Shown here: positions 16,767 through 24,812 of the stretch, piece by piece
How the letters are laid out: each line of letters opens with the position of its first letter
Position numbering within the stretch: the first letter of the stretch is position 1
Source: Lachnospiraceae bacterium
GTDB lineage: Bacteria > Bacillota > Clostridia > Lachnospirales > Lachnospiraceae
DNA: 64,000 nt
Assembly: GCA_009779895.1 (NCBI GenBank)
Contig: WRBB01000001.1
Span: 221,988 to 285,987 of the forward strand
Reading direction: 5' to 3'
Position numbers and translations under genes: made by a program
Notes under the pieces: generated by a model
What the model saw: the letters and a program-made list of their open reading frames with translations, nothing else
Told to the model about the DNA's origin: nothing
Databases searched by the model: none

Positions 16767-17697
16767 AATACCGAATCGGCAAGCGATTTGTGACGTTTTG
16801 CGTAAGGAAGCGAAGTCAGACAAAGACATTGTGGTTTTGTGTAGTGATTCAAGAGGATCCGCTTCGTTGACTTCTTTTGCCAATGAATTTCCGAAGCAAT
16901 TTGTAGAGGTAGGAATTGCTGAGCAAAATTTAGTGAGTATTTCGGCCGGTTTAGCCAAATGTGGTAAAAAACCGTTTGCGGCCTCACCGGCAAGTTTTTT
17001 GTCTACAAGAAGTTTTGAGCAATGCAAAGTGGATGTGGCATACTCTGATACGAATGTAACTTTAATTGGCATCAGTGGTGGCGTCAGTTATGGCGCATTG
17101 GGAATGAGTCATCATTCGGCACAAGATATAGCCGGTATGGCAGCGATTCCCAACATGCGGGTATATCTCCCCAGTGACCGTTTTCAAACGGCGAAATTAA
17201 TCAAAGCATTGTTGTTAGATGAAAAACCGGCTTATCTTCGTGTTGGTAGAAACCCGGTTGCGGATATCTATTCTGCGGCGGATTGCCCTTTTGAAATGGA
17301 CCGGGCTACGGTTTTATTAGAGGGAAGTGATGTGGCGATTATTGCTTGTGGTGAAATGGTTCAGCCATCCTTGGTAGCGAGTCAGATGTTAGCTGAAAAA
17401 GATATTTCAGCTACGGTGTTGGATATGTATTGTGTAAAGCCTTTGGATATCGAAGCAATATTAAAAGCGGCGGAGAAAGCAAAAGTAGTGATAACTGTTG
17501 AAGAGCATTCGCCTTTTGGTGGTTTGGGTTCTATGGTAAGTCAAGTGATTGCTCAAAACTGTCCGAAAAAGGTTGTGAATCTAACCTTGCCGGATGCGCC
17601 GGTCATAACTGGAACATCCAAGGAAGTGTTTGCTTATTATGGATTAGATGCAGAAGGGATTGCCAACAAGGCAATAGTGTTATTGGAAGATGAGTGA
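16759..17697 (+). CDS. Transketolase C-terminal subunit
   Basis: Second half of the split transketolase, 312 residues: a pyrimidine-binding domain with the cofactor-activating Glu in GIAEQNLVSISAG and the C-terminal transketolase domain with VEEHSPFGGLGS. The start overlaps the end of the N-terminal subunit gene by 8 bp, with AAAAGGAGG inside that gene, so the two are made in a coupled way. Its own 3' end overlaps the kinase gene by 8 bp. Confidence 0.93.
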   Translation: MNEIPNRQAICDVLRKEAKSDKDIVVLCSDSRGSASLTSFANEFPKQFVEVGIAEQNLVSISAGLAKCGKKPFAASPASFLSTRSFEQCKVDVAYSDTNVTLIGISGGVSYGALGMSHHSAQDIAGMAAIPNMRVYLPSDRFQTAKLIKALLLDEKPAYLRVGRNPVADIYSAADCPFEMDRATVLLEGSDVAIIACGEMVQPSLVASQMLAEKDISATVLDMYCVKPLDIEAILKAAEKAKVVITVEEHSPFGGLGSMVSQVIAQNCPKKVVNLTLPDAPVITGTSKEVFAYYGLDAEGIANKAIVLLEDE

Positions 17698-19171
17698 AAA
17701 ATATATAATTAGTATTGATCAAAGTACACAAGGTACCAAAGCATTGCTTTTTGATCGCTTGGGAAATTTGCTTCATCGTACAGATAAATCCCACAAGCAG
17801 ATTATCAATGCCAAAGGTTGGGTATCACACAATCCGGATGAAATTTACCAGAACACCATTGATGTTGTGAAAAAATTGTTGCTTGAAACGGCAATTGAAA
17901 AGAGTCATGTAGTAGGTATAGGCATCAGCAATCAACGGGAGACTGCTCTGGCATGGGAAAAGGGAACAGGCAAATCGATCGGTGAGGCAATTGTTTGGCA
18001 ATGTGCACGTGCGGTGGATATTTGTGAGAGGGTTGAAAAGCAAGGTTTTTCGGAAATGGTACGGCAAAAAACAGGGATTAATTTATCGCCTTATTTTCCG
18101 GCATCTAAAATCGCTTGGATTTTGGAAAATGTGGTCGGAGCCAAAGAAAAAGCCGCTCAAAAAGAGATTTGTTATGGTACCGTTGATAGTTGGCTGATTT
18201 ATAAATTAACGGCGGGAAAATCCTATAAGACAGATTATTCCAATGCTTCCAGAACGCAATTATTTGATATCTTTGCGTTAAAGTGGGATGCGGAAATATG
18301 TGCATTATTTGGAATTGATGTCAATAACCTTGCTGAGGTTTGTGATTCGGATTCTTGTTTTGGGTATACCGATTTGGCAGGTGCTTTACCGCAAGCGGTT
18401 CCGATTCATGGTGTGTTGGGTGATTCTCACGGTTCCTTGTTTGGACAAGGTTGTTTGGAACCCGGCATGATAAAGTCTACCTATGGTACAGGCTCTTCTA
18501 TTATGATGAATATTGGCGAAACGCCGGTTTTAAGCACCCATGGTGTTGTGACATCTCTGGCTTGGGGAATGGGTGGAAAAGTGAATTATGTTTTGGAAGG
18601 AAATCTAAACTATACCGGTGCGGTGATTACTTGGCTGAAAGACGATTTGCAGTTGATTGCTTCGGCAAAAGATTGTGAAGAAGTGGCAAGGAGTGCTGTG
18701 TCTGATGATAATTTATATTTGGTTCCAGCGTTTTCCGGATTGGGTGCGCCTTATTGGGATAGTTATGCCAGAGCATCTTTTATCGGTATGACCAGAGTAA
18801 CCAAAAAGGCAGAAATTGTTCGGGCCGGTTTGGAATGTATTGCTTATCAAATCAATGATATTGTGTGTGCCATGAGCAAAGATGCCGGCATTGTGGTTGA
18901 AGAGTTGCGGGTGGATGGCGGACCGACAAAAAACGCTTATTTAATGCAGTTTCAAAGTGATATCTCCCAAGCGACAGTACAGGTTCCGGATGCGGAGGAA
19001 CTTTCCGGTATCGGACCGGCTTACGCTGCGGGTTTGGCTTTGTCCGTTTGGGATGAAAGTATCTTTGAAAAAATTCAGCGTATGAAGTATGAACCACGGA
19101 TGGAAAGCGAAAAAAGAGAAAAGAAAATAGCAGGTTGGCAAGATGCGGTAAAAAGGACTCTGACAAATTAG
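17690..19171 (+). CDS. FGGY kinase, glycerol-kinase-like, with altered substrate site
   Basis: A 493-residue FGGY kinase closest in pattern to glycerol kinase: SIDQSTQGTK at 8-17, SNQRETALAWE with Arg83 and Glu84, VWQCARAVDIC near 102, PYF with Tyr135, GDSHGSLFGQGC near 244 and STYGTGSS near 263. Of the glycerol contacts in E. coli GlpK as I recall them (Arg83, Glu84, Tyr135, Asp245, Gln246, Phe270), the first four are kept, but Gln246 is Ser and Phe270 is Ser. That suggests a larger or different polyol or ketose. It overlaps the transketolase C gene by 8 bp. Calling it plain glycerol kinase would be unsafe. Confidence 0.85.
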   Translation: MSEKYIISIDQSTQGTKALLFDRLGNLLHRTDKSHKQIINAKGWVSHNPDEIYQNTIDVVKKLLLETAIEKSHVVGIGISNQRETALAWEKGTGKSIGEAIVWQCARAVDICERVEKQGFSEMVRQKTGINLSPYFPASKIAWILENVVGAKEKAAQKEICYGTVDSWLIYKLTAGKSYKTDYSNASRTQLFDIFALKWDAEICALFGIDVNNLAEVCDSDSCFGYTDLAGALPQAVPIHGVLGDSHGSLFGQGCLEPGMIKSTYGTGSSIMMNIGETPVLSTHGVVTSLAWGMGGKVNYVLEGNLNYTGAVITWLKDDLQLIASAKDCEEVARSAVSDDNLYLVPAFSGLGAPYWDSYARASFIGMTRVTKKAEIVRAGLECIAYQINDIVCAMSKDAGIVVEELRVDGGPTKNAYLMQFQSDISQATVQVPDAEELSGIGPAYAAGLALSVWDESIFEKIQRMKYEPRMESEKREKKIAGWQDAVKRTLTN

Positions 19172-19206
19172 AAGCGTGTATGATTTGAGAAAGGAAGGTA
19201 GCATTT

Positions 19207-20250
19207 ATGGAAGGGAAAATGAAAGTAGCGGTAATGACAGCTCCGATGAAGATGGAATGGGTAGAACGTGAAATCCCGCAACCGGGCGTTGGTGAATTAC
19301 AAATAAAATTGGAATATGTGGGCGTTTGTGGTTCGGATTTGCATTTTTATTCTGAGGGAAGATTGGGAAATTGGGTGCCGGATGGTCCGTTGGTACTGGG
19401 GCATGAGCCGGGCGGTGTTGTGACGGCGATTGGTGCTGATGTGACAGGCTTTGAGATAGGAGACAAGGTGGCAATTGAACCGGGTGTTCCTTGTGGGCAT
19501 TGTGAAGATTGCTTGCGTGGGCATTACAATTTATGCAAGGCGGTTTGTTTCATGGCCATTCCAAAAGAGAAAGACGGTGTATTTTCGGAATATTGTGTTC
19601 ACGCTGCCAGTATGTCTTTTAAGTTACCTGAGAATGTCAGTACCATGGAGGGTGCTTTGATTGAGCCGTTGGCGGTAGGATTACATGCATGTGAATTATC
19701 AGGGGCGACATTAGGTCAATCGGCGGTGGTTTTAGGAGCTGGTTGCATTGGATTGGTAACCTTGTTGGCACTGAAAGCGCGTGGTGTGAGTGAGGTATAT
19801 GTAACGGATGTTTTGGATAAGCGCCTTGAGAAAGCAAAAGAATTGGGTGCAACTAAGGTTTTCAATAGCAAAACGGAAAGTATTGAGGAATTTGTGAAGC
19901 AATTGCCCGGTGGTGGTGTGGATCAGGTGTATGAATGTGCAGGCAATCGATTTACCACTTTGCAGAGCAGTCGTTTGATTAAAAGAGCCGGTAAAGTCAC
20001 CATCGTTGGTGTTTCTCCGGAACCGGTGTTGGAGTTGGATGTTGCAACCTTGAATGCGATGGAGGGTTCGGTTTACACAGTGTATCGTTATCGTAATCTT
20101 TATCCGGCAGCGATTAAAGCAGTGAGTGGTGGTTTGATTAATTTAAAAGCAGTGGTATCCCATACCTTTGATTTTGCGGATTTGTTGGAAAGTATTGATT
20201 ATTGTTTGACCAATAAAGATGATGTAATTAAGGCTGTTATAAAAATGTAG
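19207..20250 (+). CDS. Zinc-dependent polyol dehydrogenase, sorbitol-dehydrogenase-like
   Basis: Medium-chain dehydrogenase of 347 residues that oxidises a polyol to a ketose with NAD(P)+. Catalytic zinc ligands: Cys41 (VCGSDLHFY), His66-Glu67 (GHEPGG) and Glu153 (IEPLAVG). Structural zinc: Cys96, 99, 102 and 110. Rossmann motif: LGAGCIGL near 176. The GSDLHFY signature is that of sorbitol, xylitol and threonine-type enzymes. GAAAGGAAGG precedes the ATG. It is followed by a hairpin and a possible new promoter before dhaK. As the only obvious oxidoreductase of the locus it probably forms the ketose used by the kinases. Confidence 0.92.
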   Translation: MEGKMKVAVMTAPMKMEWVEREIPQPGVGELQIKLEYVGVCGSDLHFYSEGRLGNWVPDGPLVLGHEPGGVVTAIGADVTGFEIGDKVAIEPGVPCGHCEDCLRGHYNLCKAVCFMAIPKEKDGVFSEYCVHAASMSFKLPENVSTMEGALIEPLAVGLHACELSGATLGQSAVVLGAGCIGLVTLLALKARGVSEVYVTDVLDKRLEKAKELGATKVFNSKTESIEEFVKQLPGGGVDQVYECAGNRFTTLQSSRLIKRAGKVTIVGVSPEPVLELDVATLNAMEGSVYTVYRYRNLYPAAIKAVSGGLINLKAVVSHTFDFADLLESIDYCLTNKDDVIKAVIKM

Positions 20251-20261
20251 TAAAATTTATA

Positions 20262-20299
20262 AATTAAGGGGAGGTAACTCCCCTTAATTGTGATATAAT
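20262..20299 (+). promoter_or_regulatory. GC-rich hairpin followed by extended -10 element before dhaK
   Basis: A perfect 12-bp stem (20262-20273 with 20278-20289) closed by GTAA is followed not by a T-run but by TGATATAAT (20291-20299), an extended -10 sequence 41 bp upstream of dhaK. No good -35 box is present. This may be a second promoter for dhaK-dhaL and the isomerases, with the hairpin acting as a processing or termination element for the upstream transcript. Confidence 0.45.
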
Positions 20300-20339
20300 G
20301 AGTTTGTTATGAAAATATTTTTTTTGGAGAGGGATACCT

Positions 20340-21341
20340 ATGAAAAAAATTATCAACAATGCAGAAAATGTTGTTCCGGAAATGATGGAGGGTTTTATTC
20401 GTGCTTATAGCAACCATTATGTAAAACATCCGGAAGTAAATGGGGTAGTCAGCAAAAAGAAACGCAAGGATAAAGTGGCTTTGGTGATTGGCGGTGGCAG
20501 TGGCCATGAGCCAATTTTTGCTGGTTTTGTAGGAGCTGGTTTGGCAGATGCTGCCGCTTGTGGAAATGTGTTTGCTTCACCTGATCCAAATACCATTTAC
20601 GAAACGGCGCAGATGGTTCATCAAGGCAAAGGTGTGTTGTTTGTTTATGGCAATTATGCCGGTGATAATCTGAATTTTGATATGGGCGAAGAGTTCTTAA
20701 ATGAGGTTGATATAAAGACCGCGCATGTGCGTGTTTGGGATGATGTGGCTTCGGCTCCTTTGGAGCGGATTGAAGACCGCAGGGGTATTGCCGGAGATGT
20801 GTTTGTTGTAAAAATCGCCGGTGCCGCTTGTGATGCAGGATTGGATTTGGATGCGGTTGTAAAAGTAACGGAAAAGGCGAGAGACAATACCCTTAGTGTT
20901 GGTTTGGCAACTTCGCCGGGGCAAATCCCGGGGGCGGAAAAGCCGACCTTTGAATTGGGTGCCGATGAAATTGAATTTGGTATGGGGCTTCACGGTGAGC
21001 CGGGTGTAGAGCGAACCACAATGAAAACGGCCGATGAAATGACCGAAACGATGATGAACATGTTGTTGGCTGAAATGGACTTAAAGCAGGATGACGAGGT
21101 TTGTGTGTTGGTCAATGGCTTGGGCGCAACCACCATTCTTGAGATGAGTATTGTTTATCGGAAAATCAGTCAAATTCTGGAAGAGATTGGTGTTAAGGTT
21201 CATGATGCCGATATCAATAGTTATTGTACTTGTATGGAAATGGGCGGTTTTTCGATTAGCCTATTAAAGTTGGATGCGGAATTAAAAGCATATTATAATG
21301 CTCCTTGCTATTGCCCATTTTACGCAAAGGAGAAAAGATAA
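20340..21341 (+). CDS. dhaK: Dihydroxyacetone-kinase-type protein, DhaK subunit
   Basis: Substrate-binding subunit of a two-component ketose kinase, 333 residues. GGGSGHEP holds His56, GNYAGDNLNF holds Asp109 and GLHGEPG holds His218, which binds the ketone covalently as a hemiaminal; these positions equal those of E. coli DhaK as I remember them. With DhaL it phosphorylates dihydroxyacetone or, in relatives, a four-carbon ketose such as erythrulose. No DhaM or other PTS protein is encoded nearby, so the phosphate donor is either ATP through DhaL or a PTS protein encoded elsewhere. Directly followed by dhaL. Confidence 0.93.
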   Translation: MKKIINNAENVVPEMMEGFIRAYSNHYVKHPEVNGVVSKKKRKDKVALVIGGGSGHEPIFAGFVGAGLADAAACGNVFASPDPNTIYETAQMVHQGKGVLFVYGNYAGDNLNFDMGEEFLNEVDIKTAHVRVWDDVASAPLERIEDRRGIAGDVFVVKIAGAACDAGLDLDAVVKVTEKARDNTLSVGLATSPGQIPGAEKPTFELGADEIEFGMGLHGEPGVERTTMKTADEMTETMMNMLLAEMDLKQDDEVCVLVNGLGATTILEMSIVYRKISQILEEIGVKVHDADINSYCTCMEMGGFSISLLKLDAELKAYYNAPCYCPFYAKEKR

Positions 21342-21977
21342 GTGAATAAACTAAATGTTCAACACGCAAAGGATATGCTTCTTTATGTTGCAGATCAAAT
21401 CATTGCTGCAAAACCGTTATTAACAGAAATTGATAGCAAAATAGGAGATGGAGATCACGGAATTGGTATGGCTGGTGGTTTGCAAAAAGGGTCGGAGAAG
21501 CTTTTAAAAACAGAGGAATTTACAGGTGTTTATCAGGTCTTTGAAATCGTTGGAAAAGCCATGTTGATGTCTATGGGCGGTGCCTCCGGTGTTATTTTTG
21601 GCAGTCTTTTTTTGGCAGGCGCCAAGGGCATGGAGCCTAAAGCAGAGCTGACAGCAGAGGAATTCGCTGTGATGAATCAAAAAAGTTTGGCTGCCATTCA
21701 GGAGCGAGGGAAAGCGCAGGTTGGTGATAAAACCATGGTTGATGCCCTTTCGCCGGCGATTGAAGCTATGAAAGTCAATGCTTCACGGGGATTTTTGCCT
21801 ATGTTGGTTGCAGCGGAGAATGCTGCTTTGGCAGGTGTGGAAAAAACCAAAGATTATGTAGCGAAATTTGGTAGAGCAAAATCCTTGATGGAAAGAGCCG
21901 TAGGGCATCAAGATGCAGGTGCGACTTCGGTTTGGATTATTTTTAAATCCATGCGTGAATATGTGGAGACGATTTAA
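21342..21977 (+). CDS. dhaL: Dihydroxyacetone-kinase-type protein, DhaL subunit
   Basis: Nucleotide-binding subunit of 211 residues. It has the Mg-nucleotide motif IGDGDHG (Asp36, Asp38, His39), GGASGVIFG near 79, GDKTMVDAL near 129 and the final GHQDAGATS. The GTG start at 21342 is adjacent to the dhaK stop and has AAGGAG upstream. In PTS systems DhaL carries ADP as a bound cofactor; in ATP-dependent systems the DhaL domain uses ATP directly. Sequence does not separate these two, but the absence of dhaM favours ATP. Confidence 0.93.
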   Translation: MNKLNVQHAKDMLLYVADQIIAAKPLLTEIDSKIGDGDHGIGMAGGLQKGSEKLLKTEEFTGVYQVFEIVGKAMLMSMGGASGVIFGSLFLAGAKGMEPKAELTAEEFAVMNQKSLAAIQERGKAQVGDKTMVDALSPAIEAMKVNASRGFLPMLVAAENAALAGVEKTKDYVAKFGRAKSLMERAVGHQDAGATSVWIIFKSMREYVETI

Positions 21978-22017
21978 AACAAGATAGGATAGAATGCGAC
22001 TTGTATATGGAGTGATT

Positions 22018-22800
22018 ATGGGTAAGAAAATTTTATTTGGTAGTAATTTAAAGATGTATAAGGGAGTGGAGGAGACGATTTCTTATTTGCAAGAGTTACA
22101 AGACTTGACAAAAGAGATGAGCCGTGCGGAAATGGAGTTGTTTATTATTCCCTCTTATGTTACATTAGAAAGGGCAGTGAAAGCTGTTGATACAAAACTT
22201 ATTAAAATTGGTGCTCAGAACATGTGCTGGGAAGATGCGGGGCAGTTTACAGGTGAAATATCACCGGTGATGCTAAAAGAGTTAGGTGTTTCGTTGGTTA
22301 TGATTGGTCATTCTGAACGTCGCCATGTTTTTGGTGAGACGGATGTTCAAGAAAATCAAAAAGTCTTAGCGGCTTTGCAACATGGTTTTACAACACTATT
22401 GTGTATTGGTGAAACAGCAGAAGAAAAGGGTTATGGAATCAGCAAAGAGATTTTGCGCATTCAGTTGAAGAAAGGTTTGCATCAAGTGAGCCGAAAACAT
22501 TTGGATCATCTGTGGATTGCTTATGAGCCGGTTTGGTCAATTGGTGTAGCAGGAGTTCCAGCAACCGTAGATTATGTCAGGGAAATTCATCAGGCAATCA
22601 AGGAATCTTTGGAGGAATTATTTGGAGCTGACGGTGCCAATATTCCTGTTCTTTATGGTGGCAGTGTCAACGCAGATAATGCCAATGAGATGATTGTTGA
22701 GCCATTGGTGGACGGTCTTTTTGTTGGACGTTCTGCATGGCAAGCTGACAAGTTTTCAGTGCTTCTGCGTGCGGCAAAAAAAGCAAAAGAAAGAGGATAA
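22018..22800 (+). CDS. Triose-phosphate-isomerase-like sugar-phosphate isomerase
   Basis: A 260-residue TIM barrel with the full catalytic set: Asn10 and Lys12 (GSNLKM), His98 (GHSERR) and Glu170 (AYEPVW). The phosphate-gripping loop 6, normally AIGTGKTA in housekeeping enzymes, is SIGVAGVPA, and the start reads FGSNLKMY rather than GNWKMN. The same kinds of change mark the erythrulose-phosphate isomerases EryH and LerI. The gene is in a catabolic operon rather than with gapA-pgk-pgm, so it is probably a paralogue for another sugar phosphate. The ATG at 22018 is preferred over an upstream frame at 21994 because homology begins there. Confidence 0.85.
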   Translation: MGKKILFGSNLKMYKGVEETISYLQELQDLTKEMSRAEMELFIIPSYVTLERAVKAVDTKLIKIGAQNMCWEDAGQFTGEISPVMLKELGVSLVMIGHSERRHVFGETDVQENQKVLAALQHGFTTLLCIGETAEEKGYGISKEILRIQLKKGLHQVSRKHLDHLWIAYEPVWSIGVAGVPATVDYVREIHQAIKESLEELFGADGANIPVLYGGSVNADNANEMIVEPLVDGLFVGRSAWQADKFSVLLRAAKKAKERG

Positions 22801-22805
22801 ACAGT

Positions 22806-23261
22806 ATGAAATTAGCGATTGGTTGTGACGAAGCGGCATATGCTTTAAAAGTTGAATTAAAAAAACATTTGGAGATGGTTCATCCGGGTATAGAGGTGAT
22901 TGATTTTGGTGCTGATGAGGGCGAGGTGGTTCTTTATCCTGATATCGGATACAAAGTTGCGGATGCCGTTGCCCAAGGTGAATGTGAAAGAGCGATTTTG
23001 GTATGTGGTACAGGGATAGGTATGGCGATATGTGCCAACAAGGTTCCCGGTGTTCGTGCTGCTGTTTGTCATGATCCCTTTTCTACGGAGCGTTCAAGAA
23101 AAAGCAATGATGCGCAGGTTATGTGTTTGGGTGAGCGGGTGATCGGAGTTGAGTTGGCAAAATACCTTGTAGATATTTGGTTAAAATGTGATTTTTCAGG
23201 TGGAAATTCAATACCTAAGGTTGAGCGGATTCAGGAATTGGAACAAGCGCATTTGAAATAA
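22806..23261 (+). CDS. RpiB/LacAB-family sugar-phosphate isomerase
   Basis: A 151-residue isomerase with the catalytic Cys67 in CGTGIG and the phosphate-binding Arg/Asn segment SRKSNDAQ near 97. Compared with E. coli RpiB it lacks residues of the ribose 5-phosphate site: GCDH is GCDE (Glu9), DYPH is LYPD, and the His of SRQHND that opens the furanose ring is Ser100. Four-carbon 4-phosphates cannot form that ring, so an EryI-like role (erythrulose 4-phosphate to erythrose 4-phosphate) is plausible. It is the last gene of the operon, 5 bp after the TPI-like gene, and ends in a strong terminator. Confidence 0.87.
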   Translation: MKLAIGCDEAAYALKVELKKHLEMVHPGIEVIDFGADEGEVVLYPDIGYKVADAVAQGECERAILVCGTGIGMAICANKVPGVRAAVCHDPFSTERSRKSNDAQVMCLGERVIGVELAKYLVDIWLKCDFSGGNSIPKVERIQELEQAHLK

Positions 23262-23295
23262 GTTTGTATGTTCGTATGATAAAAGGATTTGAGTT

Positions 23296-23337
23296 AACCT
23301 GAAAGAATGGATTTGTTCATTCTTTCAGGTTTTTTTG
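23296..23337 (+). terminator. Strong intrinsic terminator of the polyol operon
   Basis: A 14-bp perfect stem (23296-23309 with 23318-23331), 8-nt loop and a run of T to 23337. The stem overlaps the 3' end of the convergent gene at 23325. Confidence 0.9.
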
Positions 23338-23750
23338 CTTTGTGCTGTAAGCATAAGAATATAAGCGAGTAACATTAAGACAAATCCAATGCCATCAAAA
23401 AGGATGAAGCGTAGCAATGACGTACTTAAAATGAGACTTTCAGAGGCTGTTGTTTGTTTTATAAAGCTTTCTCCAATCAATCCTATGAATTGTTGAACGA
23501 GTATAATTACAAAAACAATGCGGTATTTCCATGGATTAAAAATGGCGACCGGATAGGTCGCATTCCACATCAAAAAAGCAATCCCCAACCCTTGTATTGC
23601 GGCAAGACCGCCGATGCCGCTCAACGCGTAAGCCTCCAAGAAATTCTGTGGAGACACAATGAAAGCAAAGGCGCATTGCAGATTCCATGCAAATACAATT
23701 GTGATGACAATACGTGCAAACCAAGTGGTAACGGTTATTTTCGTTTTCAT
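23325..23750 (-). CDS. Small integral membrane protein, unknown
   Basis: 141 residues with about four hydrophobic segments (roughly 10-30, 42-64, 70-92, 112-135) and a short charged tail. I do not recognise a family. The start at 23750 overlaps the stop of the preceding zinc-ribbon gene as ATGA, so the two are translationally coupled. The motif YPVAIFNPWKYR lies between two membrane segments. The 3' end lies within the terminator hairpin of the convergent polyol operon. Function unknown. Confidence 0.65.
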   Translation of the reverse strand: MKTKITVTTWFARIVITIVFAWNLQCAFAFIVSPQNFLEAYALSGIGGLAAIQGLGIAFLMWNATYPVAIFNPWKYRIVFVIILVQQFIGLIGESFIKQTTASESLILSTSLLRFILFDGIGFVLMLLAYILMLTAQSKKT

Positions 23751-23977
23751 GGTAGTGCCTTTAACATATTGTGTTTTCCGCATTTTGGGCATTTTACTTC
23801 ACAGCGCCCACCGAAAAAGTGTGCCGTGAAAAAATACTTTGTAAAGCTTACTTTGAAGTGTTCTCCGCAGTTGGGGCATTCAAAGTGATAACGTGCAGAT
23901 TTGTAAGCAATGCGAATGATGTTGGCAATTAGGACGAGGCATATTATAATGATGATAAGGATAATGGAATTTGGCAT
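23747..23977 (-). CDS. Membrane-anchored zinc-ribbon protein
   Basis: 76 residues: one N-terminal transmembrane segment (about 4-22), then a cytoplasmic zinc ribbon with CPNC and CPKC knuckles about 25 residues apart. AGGAGG precedes the ATG at 23977; upstream frame extensions lack a site. It overlaps the following membrane protein gene by 4 bp. Small proteins of this type are common in Clostridia and uncharacterised; metal binding is inferred from the cysteines only. Confidence 0.7.
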   Translation of the reverse strand: MPNSIILIIIIICLVLIANIIRIAYKSARYHFECPNCGEHFKVSFTKYFFTAHFFGGRCEVKCPKCGKHNMLKALP

Positions 23978-24086
23978 TTTGTAATCCTCCTTTCCTTTAT
24001 TTAAGTATATTTTAATATGTAAAGCCTTTAATTGCAAGACTATTATAGAAAAAAATATAATATTTTCAGAAAAGAGGTAGCTGAGA

Positions 24087-24812
24087 TTGAATGAAGGATA
24101 TTTCGTCAGCGAAGATGCAAATGTTTATTATCGTAAAATGGGATCCGGAGAAATGATTGTATTACTTCATGGAAATCGTCAATCCCATAGAAGTCTTATG
24201 AAAATTGCCCGTATTTTAAGTAAAAAGTATCAGGTTGTGTTGATGGATAGCCGTGGTCATGGTAATTCGCAATTTGGCAAAAGAAGATTATCGTTGGATT
24301 TGATGGTGGAAGATTTGTATTTGCTTTTGGAAGAGATTGGGGTAAGACGTGTGATTTTATTCGGTTTTAGTGATGGCGCAAACTTAGCGATTCATTTTGC
24401 GGCTAGTTATCCGAATCGGGTGAGTCGGGTAATAGCGGTGAGTTCCAATGTTCGTGCCGAGGGATTGAAACCATTGTTTTTGTCTGGTTTAAAGGCTAGT
24501 ATGGTTGTATTTCGTTTTTTCGGAAAATTACATATTCCCACCGGCAGGCAGATGGCGTTAACAGATTTGATGTTACGATATTCAGATATTTCGGATCAGG
24601 AATTAAGCCAAATCACGGCACCTGTGTTAATATTAAGTGGTGACAATGATATTGTGCGTAAGAAACATTCTTTGGAGATGGGACATTTGATTAAGAATGC
24701 AGAGGTAAAAATCATCAAAGGTGCCGGTCATTTGACGATGTTTTCAAAGACGGAGATGTATATGGCTATTATCAGTGGATTTTTGGGGGTACAATTGTAT
24801 GAAAAAACATAA
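24087..24812 (+). CDS. Alpha/beta hydrolase
   Basis: 241-residue serine hydrolase of the alpha/beta fold: oxyanion motif LHGNRQSH near 28, nucleophile elbow GFSDG (Ser about 95), the acid in LSGDNDIV near 194 and the His of GAGHL near 218. The start is a TTG at 24087, 8 nt after AGAGGTAG. It overlaps the downstream VTT gene by 14 bp, so the two are coupled. The substrate cannot be inferred; esterase, lactonase or lipase-like activity are all possible. Confidence 0.85.
   Translation: MNEGYFVSEDANVYYRKMGSGEMIVLLHGNRQSHRSLMKIARILSKKYQVVLMDSRGHGNSQFGKRRLSLDLMVEDLYLLLEEIGVRRVILFGFSDGANLAIHFAASYPNRVSRVIAVSSNVRAEGLKPLFLSGLKASMVVFRFFGKLHIPTGRQMALTDLMLRYSDISDQELSQITAPVLILSGDNDIVRKKHSLEMGHLIKNAEVKIIKGAGHLTMFSKTEMYMAIISGFLGVQLYEKT

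Noticed and set aside
15933..17697. 1-deoxyxylulose 5-phosphate synthase as an alternative for the split transketolase
   Set aside because: The N and C halves match transketolase, with GHIGGDMS and SKGHSVES motifs, and are separate chains in a sugar operon.
17690..19171. Annotation as housekeeping glycerol kinase glpK
   Set aside because: No glpF, glpD or glpO nearby and two substrate contacts differ.
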